Positions 1-4,734 of a DNA stretch of 9,211 bases are shown piece after piece (position 1 is the stretch's first letter; each line of letters opens with the position of its first letter). The translations under genes were made by a program, and so were the position numbers. This stretch comes from an uncultured archaeon (GTDB lineage Archaea > Aenigmatarchaeota > Aenigmatarchaeia > GW2011-AR5). Location: contig CAIKBN010000122.1 in NCBI GenBank assembly GCA_903825675.1, forward strand, positions 1-9,211, in the 5' to 3' direction. A model generated the notes under the pieces. That model saw nothing but the letters and a program-made list of their open reading frames with translations. It searched no databases and was not told the origin of the DNA.

Positions 1-14
1 AAATCCTCTTTGCT

Positions 15-36
15 ACCACTGCCTAAAGGCAGTGGT
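15..36. repeat. Strong hairpin, possible IS200/IS605-type element end
   Basis: ACCACTGCC and GGCAGTGGT form a perfect 9-bp stem around the 4-nt loop TAAA. Read on the minus strand it is CCACTGCC-TTTA-GGCAGTGG. GC-rich stems with a TTTA-type loop are common at the ends of IS200/IS605 (tnpA/tnpB) elements, where they serve as transposase-binding hairpins or the 3' part of the guide RNA. No transposase or TnpB sequence is visible inside the window, so an element would have to lie beyond the left edge, or this is a solo relic. On the plus strand the stem is followed by TTTCTTT, so a terminator-like role is an alternative. Confidence 0.45.
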
Positions 37-104
37 TTCTTTATGACTTCTTGTCTTTGCAGTATTGGTTTTCTGTAGAAGTCAAAAATAAAAATTTTAT
101 TATT

Positions 105-125
105 GGTTTTTTATGTTAGAGATAA
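105..125. repeat. 21-nt repeat, copy A
   Basis: First of three near-identical direct copies with shared core TTTTTATGTTAGRGATAA. The others are at 573-593 and 1330-1350. Copy A differs from each of the others at one position. It lies 39 nt beyond the stop codon of the PRC-barrel gene. Function unknown. Confidence 0.6.
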
Positions 126-136
126 TAAGGTCTTTT

Positions 137-163
137 CATTAAAATCAAAAATTAAGCGAAAAA
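137..163 (-). terminator. T-rich transcription terminator of the PRC-barrel gene
   Basis: Immediately after the minus-strand stop codon the sequence has repeated T-runs (TTTTTC, then TTTTTG, then TTTT). This is the usual signature of archaeal intrinsic termination, which needs U-tracts rather than a hairpin. A nearly identical T-rich stretch (shared TTTTTGATTTTAAT core) lies after the stop of the 189-aa gene at about 4690-4712. Confidence 0.5.
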
Positions 164-421
164 TTAAACAATCTCTTTCTCAGCGATTATTACAAAATCA
201 CCGACACTCTTGACAGCAGAAAATGGTATAAGCATCCTGTTGCTGTCGTCTCTCTCTAAATTCAGTTCGTCGCTGTGTTTGGTTGGCTCTACAATAACAA
301 TATTAAGCAACTCCCCGCTTTCAGACACGAAGTTTATGTCTCCTACAACACCGAATTTTCTTCCTGTTTCCTCAGAAACAACTATCTTGCCAATCATTTC
401 CCTTCCTCGGTTCATTACCAT
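164..421 (-). CDS. PRC-barrel domain protein
   Basis: An 85-aa protein made almost entirely of one PRC-barrel fold, a small beta-barrel also found in RimM, photosynthetic reaction centre H subunit and archaeal CdvA. The family signature is clear: an N-terminal MIGKIVVSEETGRKFG segment (residues 9-24), VVGDINF (25-31), a SGELLNIVIVEP strand pair (35-46), and LIPFSAVKSVGDFVII near the end (64-79). Small archaeal PRC-barrel proteins of this length are widespread, and their molecular role is not settled; RNA or protein binding is usually suggested. No membrane segment or signal is visible. I chose the ATG at 421 because AAGGTGAT sits 3 nt upstream and a TATA box lies about 41 nt upstream. It is monocistronic, followed by T-runs. 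The family call is firm; the function is not. Confidence 0.85.
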   Translation of the reverse strand: MVMNRGREMIGKIVVSEETGRKFGVVGDINFVSESGELLNIVIVEPTKHSDELNLERDDSNRMLIPFSAVKSVGDFVIIAEKEIV

Positions 422-424
422 TCT

Positions 425-466
425 ATCACCTTATAGTATCAATATATTCATCTAAAACTTAAATAG
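425..466 (-). promoter_or_regulatory. Promoter and ribosome binding site of the PRC-barrel gene
   Basis: On the minus strand, CTATTTAAG (458-466) is an archaeal TATA-like box about 41 nt before the ATG, predicting a leader of about 15-20 nt. The leader carries AAGGTGAT (425-432), a strong match to the archaeal anti-Shine-Dalgarno. This is one of the few leadered genes in the window. Confidence 0.55.
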
Positions 467-517
467 CTTTATCATTTTTGAATTCTTCAGAAAACCACAC
501 CTAGATATGTTGGATGC

Positions 518-610
518 ATGGCAAGAATTCAGAAAGGCATAAACAAAGAAAGCAAAGAGTATGTCATTTTCTGGTTTTTTATGTTAGGGATAAATGCAGT
601 TTTTTTATGA
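518..610 (+). CDS. Possible 30-aa single-span membrane peptide (weak)
   Basis: A short plus-strand frame starts at ATG 518 and ends at TGA 608-610. It has a basic, polar first half (MARIQKGINKESKE) and a hydrophobic second half (YVIFWFFMLGINAVFL), the layout of a tiny membrane peptide. Its 3' end overlaps the last codons of the convergent AAA+ ATPase gene by a few bases. The TTAAATAG at 459-466 could serve as a TATA box on this strand, but no convincing Shine-Dalgarno is present. Repeat copy B encodes its hydrophobic part, so the resemblance to a real gene may be accidental. Included because it lies in an otherwise unexplained gap. Confidence 0.15.
   Translation: MARIQKGINKESKEYVIFWFFMLGINAVFL
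573..593. repeat. 21-nt repeat, copy B
   Basis: Second copy of the TTTTTATGTTAGRGATAA repeat, with G at the variable position (GGGATAA where copies A and C have GAGATAA). It lies 12 nt beyond the stop codon of the AAA+ ATPase gene, on the 3' flank, as copy A does for the PRC-barrel gene. Confidence 0.6.
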
Positions 611-1888
611 CTTTACTACCAAGGTTTTTATTCTTGGTGAAAGCTGATACACAAAGGCCTTGTCACTTCTCTTCCTTTCTACAAAGCCATCCTGCATTAA
701 AACCTTCAGAATATTATTAATGCTCCTTACAGCATGCTGTCTGCTCTTGTATTTTTTAAGATCTGTCATGTTGGCAATATCACCAGGTGTGCTTGCCTTT
801 CTGCCAAGCATCTCAACTATTTTTTTCTGCATTGGAGTCATTTTTTCTATAATATCTAGTGAAATGGTTTTAGGCTTTTCCCGAATATCCAGCATAAGCA
901 GCTCCTGCGTTATCTTGCTCCTTCCAAGGTTTGAAGCCCTGTTCACAAGATCATCACAAACCTTAAGAATCTCCCTTGGAAAACCACCTGTTCTATCATA
1001 GATCAATTCTATGGTCTGCATATCAAAAGGCTCTATTCCAGAACCGCCAACACTTTCTATCCTCTTTTTTATTAATTCAGCTGTCTCTTCTTTTGTTAGA
1101 TATAAAAGCTCTATTTTTGCAGCTATTCTTTTTCTAAATGTTTCCAGTTCATTGAGCTTTTCATCAATAACAGGCAGGCCAGAAGCAATAACACACATGT
1201 TATCAACCTGGTCACTTAAAACGCGCAGCCACTCCAGTACATCCAAGCTAGCTTCATGCGCCTCATCAAACATAACAATTAGGCGTTTATTTTTAAGTTT
1301 TTTATTCAGGAATTCCGGAACCTGATAAAGGCTTTTTATGTTAGAGATAAATGGCCTAAAAATCCGTAGGTACCAAGGGCTCTTAAACCTGTCATTAAAT
1401 ATTCCAACAAAATCCTCAGGCCTCTGTGGCGGCTTTCCAATATAAATATAATCATTGCCTGGCACATGCCCGACTATCCATTTAAGCATGCTAGTCTTGC
1501 CTGAACCAGTAGGGCCTATAACAAGAAATAGCTTGTGACCCTCTTTGATTAAAACAATAGCCTTCTCTAGCTGCTCCTTGTAGCCAACAAAAAGCGATGG
1601 TAATATGCTAAAAGTAAACGGGCTTCTAGACCAGCCAAGCTTCTTGAACCAATCTATCACATTCTCCTGTTTAGTTGCCCCTGAGGCATTTCCCAGCAAT
1701 TCGTCTGCTTTTTCATTTCTTTTTTCAGGCACTTTTTCAGTTATTTGGGCCTGTCTAAATGCCTTGTCTTTATCATCCTGCTCAGAATATTCTATTTCAT
1801 CATTTTCCTCTGCCTGAGCATCTTTGTTATTCCCTAAAAACTCGGGTATTGGTACCGTATTCTTATCCCTATCATTTTCCTCGTCCAT
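605..1888 (-). CDS. AAA+ ATPase with C-terminal winged helix (Orc/Cdc6- or ExeA/MuB-like)
   Basis: A 427-aa cytoplasmic protein. Residues 1-75 are acidic, Lys/Glu/Gln-rich and look disordered. The AAA+ module follows: Walker A GPTGSGKT (125-132), Walker B LIVMFDEAH (203-211), sensor 1 around MCVIASG (231-237), a possible arginine finger FRKRIA (251-256), and a sensor-2 motif GGFPREIL (301-308) typical of the ExeA/TniB/Orc group. A winged helix occupies about 349-427, with a helix-turn-helix around TPGDIANM...RQHAVRSINNIL. This is the plan of initiator or DNA-loading ATPases: Orc1/Cdc6 combines AAA+ and winged helix, but the GG-PR sensor 2 is closer to ExeA/MuB. No Shine-Dalgarno precedes ATG 1888; a TATA-like box 24 nt upstream implies a leaderless message. 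The gene lies directly beside the phased TTCAY/RTGAA array, so binding that array through its winged helix is a reasonable inference. Repeat copy C lies inside its coding sequence. Confidence 0.75.
   Translation of the reverse strand: MDEENDRDKNTVPIPEFLGNNKDAQAEENDEIEYSEQDDKDKAFRQAQITEKVPEKRNEKADELLGNASGATKQENVIDWFKKLGWSRSPFTFSILPSLFVGYKEQLEKAIVLIKEGHKLFLVIGPTGSGKTSMLKWIVGHVPGNDYIYIGKPPQRPEDFVGIFNDRFKSPWYLRIFRPFISNIKSLYQVPEFLNKKLKNKRLIVMFDEAHEASLDVLEWLRVLSDQVDNMCVIASGLPVIDEKLNELETFRKRIAAKIELLYLTKEETAELIKKRIESVGGSGIEPFDMQTIELIYDRTGGFPREILKVCDDLVNRASNLGRSKITQELLMLDIREKPKTISLDIIEKMTPMQKKIVEMLGRKASTPGDIANMTDLKKYKSRQHAVRSINNILKVLMQDGFVERKRSDKAFVYQLSPRIKTLVVKS
1330..1350. repeat. 21-nt repeat, copy C, inside the ATPase gene
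   Basis: Third copy of TTTTTATGTTAGRGATAA, identical to copy A except C for T at its third position. Here it is coding: on the minus strand it specifies the segment around ISNIKSL (residues 181-187), between Walker A and Walker B. Confidence 0.6.
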
Positions 1889-1907
1889 ATCTATTCATTG
1901 GAAACGA

Positions 1908-1917
1908 TTATTATTAA
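1908..1917 (-). promoter_or_regulatory. TATA box of the AAA+ ATPase gene
   Basis: Minus-strand TTAATAATAA is centred about 24 nt before the start codon, matching a leaderless archaeal promoter. It sits just outside the left end of the phased array (first unit about 1934), so whatever occupies the array could also control ATPase expression. Confidence 0.4.
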
Positions 1918-1933
1918 GCATTTAGTTACTCAA

Positions 1934-2142
1934 GTTCATATTTTTTTCCGTGAAGTTCATCAATTCCAAACCATCTTCACAGACACTTCATGAACATTTT
2001 TATCATTTCATGAACTTCATATTATGAATTCACATGAAGTTCACGTGAACATCATGAACACTAAAATATACTAAATGAAGTTCGTGAAGTATTTATGAAG
2101 GGTTTATGAAGCCTAAATGAAGATAAAATGAAGGTTGTGAGG
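1934..2142. repeat. Left arm of helically phased TTCAY/RTGAA array
   Basis: RTGAA units begin at 1950, 1990, 2010, 2024, 2034, 2045, 2054, 2075, 2084, 2095, 2106, 2117 and 2128, and a GTGAGG variant follows at 2137. Five successive RTGAAG hexamers (2084-2133) are spaced exactly 11 bp apart, and nearly all other intervals are 9-11 or about 20-21 bp. Further left, inverse TTCAY units (1935, 1956, 1976, 1987, 2007, 2016, 2029, 2040) interleave to make palindromes: TTCATGAA at 1987-1994 and 2007-2014, and GTTCACGTGAAC at 2039-2050. No reading frame spans the stretch. One motif per DNA turn places every site on the same helix face, as in plasmid iterons and centromeres. Confidence 0.85.
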
Positions 2143-2226
2143 TTTTACTATGGTTTTTAATTGTAATAAATTTTTGTTTGTGAGTTTTCGTAGATTCTTA
2201 AGTCCATATTCTTAAAAATTGTGAGA
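2143..2226. other. AT-rich core between the array arms, candidate unwinding element
   Basis: About 80 bp, strongly AT-rich, without TTCAY/RTGAA units, separating left units that point one way from right units that point the other. TTGTGAG or TTTGTGAG occurs at 2135-2141, 2178-2184 and 2219-2225, that is at both borders and the middle, about 42 bp (four turns) apart. Archaeal and plasmid origins typically have an AT-rich duplex-unwinding element flanked by inverted initiator sites, so this layout is consistent with an origin. That function is inferred from layout only. Confidence 0.45.
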
Positions 2227-2227
2227 C

Positions 2228-2360
2228 CTTCATGAAATGTTCATATTTCCTTCATACACATTCACAGATCTTCACGAAGTCTTCATGCATCTTCACAAGA
2301 CCTTCATGAAAATCCATGAAACATTCATCAAGTTCACAATGAACTTCACAAAACCTTCAC
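2228..2360. repeat. Right arm of helically phased TTCAY array
   Basis: Thirteen hexamer units NTTCAY begin at 2228, 2239, 2250, 2260, 2270, 2281, 2291, 2302, 2312 (degenerate, ATCCAT), 2323, 2332, 2344 and 2355. The twelve intervals are 11, 11, 10, 10, 11, 10, 11, 10, 11, 9, 12 and 11 bp, mean 10.6, essentially the B-DNA helical repeat. All point the same way, opposite to the consecutive left-arm units. Some are full palindromes: TTCATGAA at 2229-2236 and 2303-2310, TTCACGAA at 2271-2278. Sequence between units varies, so this is not a simple tandem duplication; phase is what is conserved. Confidence 0.88.
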
Positions 2361-2378
2361 AAAAACCATATCTCACAC

Positions 2379-2393
2379 CTCACAATTTGTGAG
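2379..2393. promoter_or_regulatory. Palindrome CTCACAA-T-TTGTGAG, candidate operator
   Basis: Perfect 7-bp inverted arms around a single base, just outside the right arm. Its half-site TTGTGAG is the sequence that recurs in the AT-rich core (2135, 2178, 2219). Related CTCACA half-sites occur at 2371-2378, in the winged-helix gene leader (2851-2858) and in front of thpR (2966-2974). A dimeric regulator site is likely; the winged-helix protein encoded at 2544-2846 is an obvious but unproven candidate. Confidence 0.45.
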
Positions 2394-2415
2394 CGTTATA
2401 ACCTATTTCGTGAGG

Positions 2416-2543
2416 CTAAAAACCATTAAAATAGAAAAATAAAAGCAAAATATATGATTTAAAGGCAATAAAACCAAGATTTGGTCTTTTCAAGCCAAAA
2501 AAGAATAAGCATAACCAATTAATATTCGAGCAATATTCAAGAA
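2416..2543. other. AT-rich non-coding remainder between array and winged-helix gene
   Basis: No frame, RNA gene or TTCAY phasing is visible here. It holds A-rich sequence and a small dyad ACCAA-GAT-TTGGT (2473-2485). On the minus strand it is the 3' flank of the winged-helix gene and may include its termination region. Confidence 0.4.
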
Positions 2544-2846
2544 TTAGGCTATTTTGTCGATTAGCTGCAGTAATTTCAGTACATGATCTATGGTCTTACC
2601 CTCGCCAAGCCTCTCAATAACAAAAGGCTTAAGCCTTATGACCCTGAGCAGCGGCTTGCCGCTGTTGCCTAAGCTGACATCCTCTACCAGTGGTTTTAGT
2701 ACCGTATCAACGTACTTAGTGACAGTAGAATGATGTATCCTGGCATATCTTGCTATCTGCCTTATCCATATACCATCTGGATTCTTAGCTAATACATTAA
2801 TAATAGCTCCTATCTTCTTCTTGTCAAAGCCTTTTTTCCTTCCCAT
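2544..2846 (-). CDS. Small winged helix-turn-helix DNA-binding protein
   Basis: A 100-aa basic protein consisting of one winged-helix domain. The N-terminus is Lys/Arg-rich (MGRKKGFDKKK). Helices cover about 11-20 and 26-36, and the predicted recognition helix is HHSTVTKYVDTVL (38-50). A wing follows (SLGNSGKPLLRVIRLKP, 58-74) and then a C-terminal helix (85-98) that could dimerise. No metal-binding or ligand domain is present. It is on the same strand as the AAA+ ATPase and separated from it only by the phased array. Small winged-helix proteins serve as centromere-binding adaptors (TubR, archaeal AspA of pNOB8) and as repressors, so array or palindrome binding is plausible but inferred. The CTCACA motif between its TATA box and start suggests autoregulation. 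The family is confident; the role is open. Confidence 0.7.
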   Translation of the reverse strand: MGRKKGFDKKKIGAIINVLAKNPDGIWIRQIARYARIHHSTVTKYVDTVLKPLVEDVSLGNSGKPLLRVIRLKPFVIERLGEGKTIDHVLKLLQLIDKIA

Positions 2847-2850
2847 ACAC

Positions 2851-2890
2851 TCTCACACAGGAATAAATTAGCCAGCTGACTATATAAAAT
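2851..2890 (-). promoter_or_regulatory. Promoter of the winged-helix gene with CTCACA motif
   Basis: A TATA box (TTTTATATA on the minus strand, 2881-2889) lies about 40 nt before the ATG, preceded by AAGGTAAAT, a plausible BRE shared with the Lrp gene promoter. Between TATA and start, TCTCACAC (2851-2858, plus) repeats the sequence at 2371-2378. A regulator bound here would block initiation. Confidence 0.45.
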
Positions 2891-2992
2891 TTACCTTACC
2901 TTACTTTAGCCAAATTCCTCATACTTTTGGGTAATTTAGTCATCTTATCAAAAATAATATAATAGCTCTCACAGTTTTCTTAAATGCCTGAA

Positions 2993-3004
2993 ATTATTAA
3001 AGAA
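2993..3004 (+). promoter_or_regulatory. TATA box of thpR
   Basis: ATTATTAAAGAA is centred about 27 nt before the ATG at 3025 and no Shine-Dalgarno is present, so a leaderless transcript is expected. CTCTCACAG (2966-2974) lies just upstream and resembles the candidate operator half-site of the neighbouring locus. Confidence 0.35.
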
Positions 3005-3024
3005 TATCGCATTATTACATAGTT

Positions 3025-3564
3025 ATGCGCTGCTTTGTTGCTGTAGATATACCTGAAGAGCTGAAATCAAGAATAAAAGAACTGCAGGATCAGCTCTCAT
3101 CCTGTGACGTAAAGCTCGTAGAACCAAAGAACCTGCACTTCACCATGAAGTTCCTAGGCGAGCTAGAAGAAAATGCCATAAAAGAAGTAAACCAAAGGTT
3201 ATCTGAAATTGCTAGCAACCTGCCATCCTTTTCCATCTTACTCAGCAGTGTAGGTGTCTTTCCAAGCTCATCCTACATCCGTGTCATATGGATTGGCTCA
3301 AAATCCCAGGACTTCGCTAACCTACACAAAGCTGTTGCAGATGCCTTGCAAGATATAGGAGAACCAGAAAAAGAAGCTATACCTCATCTGACCATAGCCC
3401 GCGTCCGCTCGCCGCGCAGCAAAGATATAATCGCAAATATAATCAAGCGATACGAAACAGAAAGCTTTGGTTCATTTAATGTAGACAAAATAAAGCTCAA
3501 AAAAAGCACGCTCACTCCACGTGGCCCAAAATATGAAGACCTCGAGGTTTTTGAGCTAAAATAA
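3025..3564 (+). CDS. thpR: RNA 2',3'-cyclic phosphodiesterase (2'-5' RNA ligase family)
   Basis: A 179-aa soluble enzyme of the 2H phosphoesterase superfamily, normal length for archaeal and bacterial ThpR/LigT. It hydrolyses RNA 2',3'-cyclic phosphate ends to 2'-phosphates and has a reversible 2'-5' ligase activity in vitro; links to tRNA splicing or RNA end repair are usual suggestions. Both catalytic motifs are intact: HFT at residues 38-40 within NLHFTMKFLGE, and HLT at 121-123 within PHLTIARVRS. The N-terminus MRCFVAVDIPEE matches the family start, which fixes ATG 3025. It is transcribed alone and ends 4 nt from the stop of the convergent 242-aa gene. No sign of decay or unusual composition. 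Confidence 0.93.
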   Translation: MRCFVAVDIPEELKSRIKELQDQLSSCDVKLVEPKNLHFTMKFLGELEENAIKEVNQRLSEIASNLPSFSILLSSVGVFPSSSYIRVIWIGSKSQDFANLHKAVADALQDIGEPEKEAIPHLTIARVRSPRSKDIIANIIKRYETESFGSFNVDKIKLKKSTLTPRGPKYEDLEVFELK

Positions 3565-3568
3565 ATGA

Positions 3569-4297
3569 TCAGTACGCCTTCTGCTCTTTTATCAGATCTT
3601 TTGTATTATCAGGACCGATACCAAGCCCGTAATCTATTCGGCAAAGATAGAATGTCCTTACCAAAGGATGTGTTCCCTCAAGAATGCTCATGTATGTCTC
3701 TTTTGTCATCTGCCTATCCTCTATCTGCTGCATAAGCATATTTGCAACTTCATACGCTGGTTGCTCTTTGCCGTCTATTTTAATTGCAATAATTTCACCG
3801 AAACTAGGCCTCTCAGAAAATGACCTCCACATCTCTTTCAACATATTATGCACTGGATCATTGGAATAATCTCCAAACCATCCTATGGAAGTGCTGTTCG
3901 TTATGCTTCGTGATTCAGGGAAGATCCCGTCAGGATGGTGGCATCCTGAAAAGTATTGCCTAAATTTTCTTAAGTCAGATTTACTATAAATGCCCTTAAT
4001 AACAGGGCTCCTGAGTTTTTTATCTGTATCCATATTTCTTATACTAAGCTCAGTATCATCAATGCCATACAGAATTCTTGCTCTTGTTAAATTGTTTTTT
4101 GTTCTTTCCAATTTCTCATGCATACGCAGTAAATCATCCCTTTTATGTTCAAGCTCTTCAGTAGGGGGTTTATGTTCACTTCCAAGACCGAATGCAAAAT
4201 AAGCGACAACTGGATCTGACGTTCTGCTCTCTTCAAAAGCCTGACTACGTATCTTGACCAATTCTTCCCATCTTTTGATCATACTTTCATAAGTCAT
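3569..4297 (-). CDS. Unrecognised 242-aa soluble protein, last gene of operon
   Basis: I do not recognise a family. The protein is hydrophilic, with no signal peptide or membrane span. Residues about 42-75 are charged and helical, possibly a short coiled coil (EELEHKRDDLLRMHEKLERTKNNL). A Cys-His-His cluster occurs at 119-121 (SGCHHPDG) and a second Cys at 219, too few for a classical zinc finger. A compact C-terminal part follows (GEIIAIKIDGKEQPAYEVANML, 167-188). The start at 4297 is supported by GTGATGTG about 7 nt upstream and by the 15-nt gap after the 118-aa gene. Its leader shares GTGAATTGAAATG with that gene's leader (one extra A there), suggesting a copied translation signal. It is fourth in a minus-strand operon of unknown function and convergent with thpR. 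Confidence 0.75.
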   Translation of the reverse strand: MTYESMIKRWEELVKIRSQAFEESRTSDPVVAYFAFGLGSEHKPPTEELEHKRDDLLRMHEKLERTKNNLTRARILYGIDDTELSIRNMDTDKKLRSPVIKGIYSKSDLRKFRQYFSGCHHPDGIFPESRSITNSTSIGWFGDYSNDPVHNMLKEMWRSFSERPSFGEIIAIKIDGKEQPAYEVANMLMQQIEDRQMTKETYMSILEGTHPLVRTFYLCRIDYGLGIGPDNTKDLIKEQKAY

Positions 4298-4312
4298 TTC
4301 AATTCACATCAC

Positions 4313-4669
4313 TTATTCACGTCGCGTATTCGGATCCTTAAAAAGCGTCATGCCAATTAATGCATCAGCTACATCCTTTGGATACATTCGACGGACTAGA
4401 AAAGAAGTCTTCATCAATTCAAGTCTTCTTTCATCTGCTGGGTTGTCAGGTTGTCTTAGTTCTGATGCTTCCCTGTTTTGGTATTCTCTTACATAGAAAC
4501 CTGTTGCCTCGTTGCCTTTTTCTAATCTGTCATCTAAACTGTCAAAAAGCCCTGCATAAGCTTCTAAGGCACGAATAGCAGTTGTTGCACTATATGCATC
4601 CGATAGTTGGCCTCTTTCAAAACCAGTAAGCTCTACAGGACCTTCTTTTCCTTTGTATTCTTTACCCAT
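4313..4669 (-). CDS. Unrecognised 118-aa soluble protein, third gene of operon
   Basis: No family recognised. Hydrophilic and largely helical, with no Cys and no membrane segment. The central part is tyrosine- and charge-rich (SATTAIRALEAYAGLF 27-42; REYQNREASELRQ 61-73) and the C-terminal helix ends in the basic tail DPNTRRE. I place the start at ATG 4669, because GAGGTGA (4677-4683) lies 7 nt upstream. An in-frame TTG two codons earlier would put the site too close. A 65-nt gap separates it from the 189-aa gene, with T-runs and a possible TATA-like TTTATTTTTT, so a secondary promoter or partial termination is possible. The next gene starts 15 nt after its stop, indicating co-transcription. 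Confidence 0.7.
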   Translation of the reverse strand: MGKEYKGKEGPVELTGFERGQLSDAYSATTAIRALEAYAGLFDSLDDRLEKGNEATGFYVREYQNREASELRQPDNPADERRLELMKTSFLVRRMYPKDVADALIGMTLFKDPNTRRE

Positions 4670-4689
4670 TTTCAATTCACCTCATAACA

Positions 4690-4734
4690 AAATTAAAATC
4701 AAAAAATAAAGCAAATTATTGTTCTTTTGATATG
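4690..4734 (-). terminator. T-rich stretch within the four-gene operon
   Basis: On the minus strand, after the stop of the 189-aa gene, the sequence has T-runs GCTTTATTTTTTGATTTTAA, nearly the same as the stretch after the PRC-barrel gene (139-158). It could cause partial termination, setting different levels for the first two and last two genes of the operon. Confidence 0.3.

Noticed and set aside
1..103. Minus-strand frame reading FYRKPILQRQEVIKKPLPLGSGSKED through the hairpin
   Set aside because: It has no ATG, GTG or TTG start after the last in-frame stop, and the hairpin explains the sequence better. It could only be coding as part of something not visible here.
514..720. 68-aa plus-strand frame crossing the 3' end of the AAA+ ATPase gene
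   Set aside because: Its second half is antisense to well-supported ATPase coding sequence and its composition (His, Phe, Ser-rich) is that of a shadow frame.
1934..2360. CRISPR array as explanation of the repeats
   Set aside because: The repeated unit is 5-6 bp at a 10-11 bp period with no 25-40 nt repeats and no uniform spacers, and no cas genes are nearby.
3000..3011. AATATCGCAT shared with the region before the nucleotidyltransferase (7145-7154)
   Set aside because: A 10-nt match is expected by chance in an AT-rich 9-kb window and the two copies sit at different distances from their start codons.
2847..3024. Possible tRNA or structured RNA in the gap before thpR
   Set aside because: No cloverleaf arms, TTCRA loop or stable GC-rich stem is visible; the gap is explained by two promoters.
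3137..3155. TTCAC/ATGAAG motif pair inside thpR resembling the array
   Set aside because: It encodes the conserved catalytic HFTMKF segment, so the match to the array motif is incidental.
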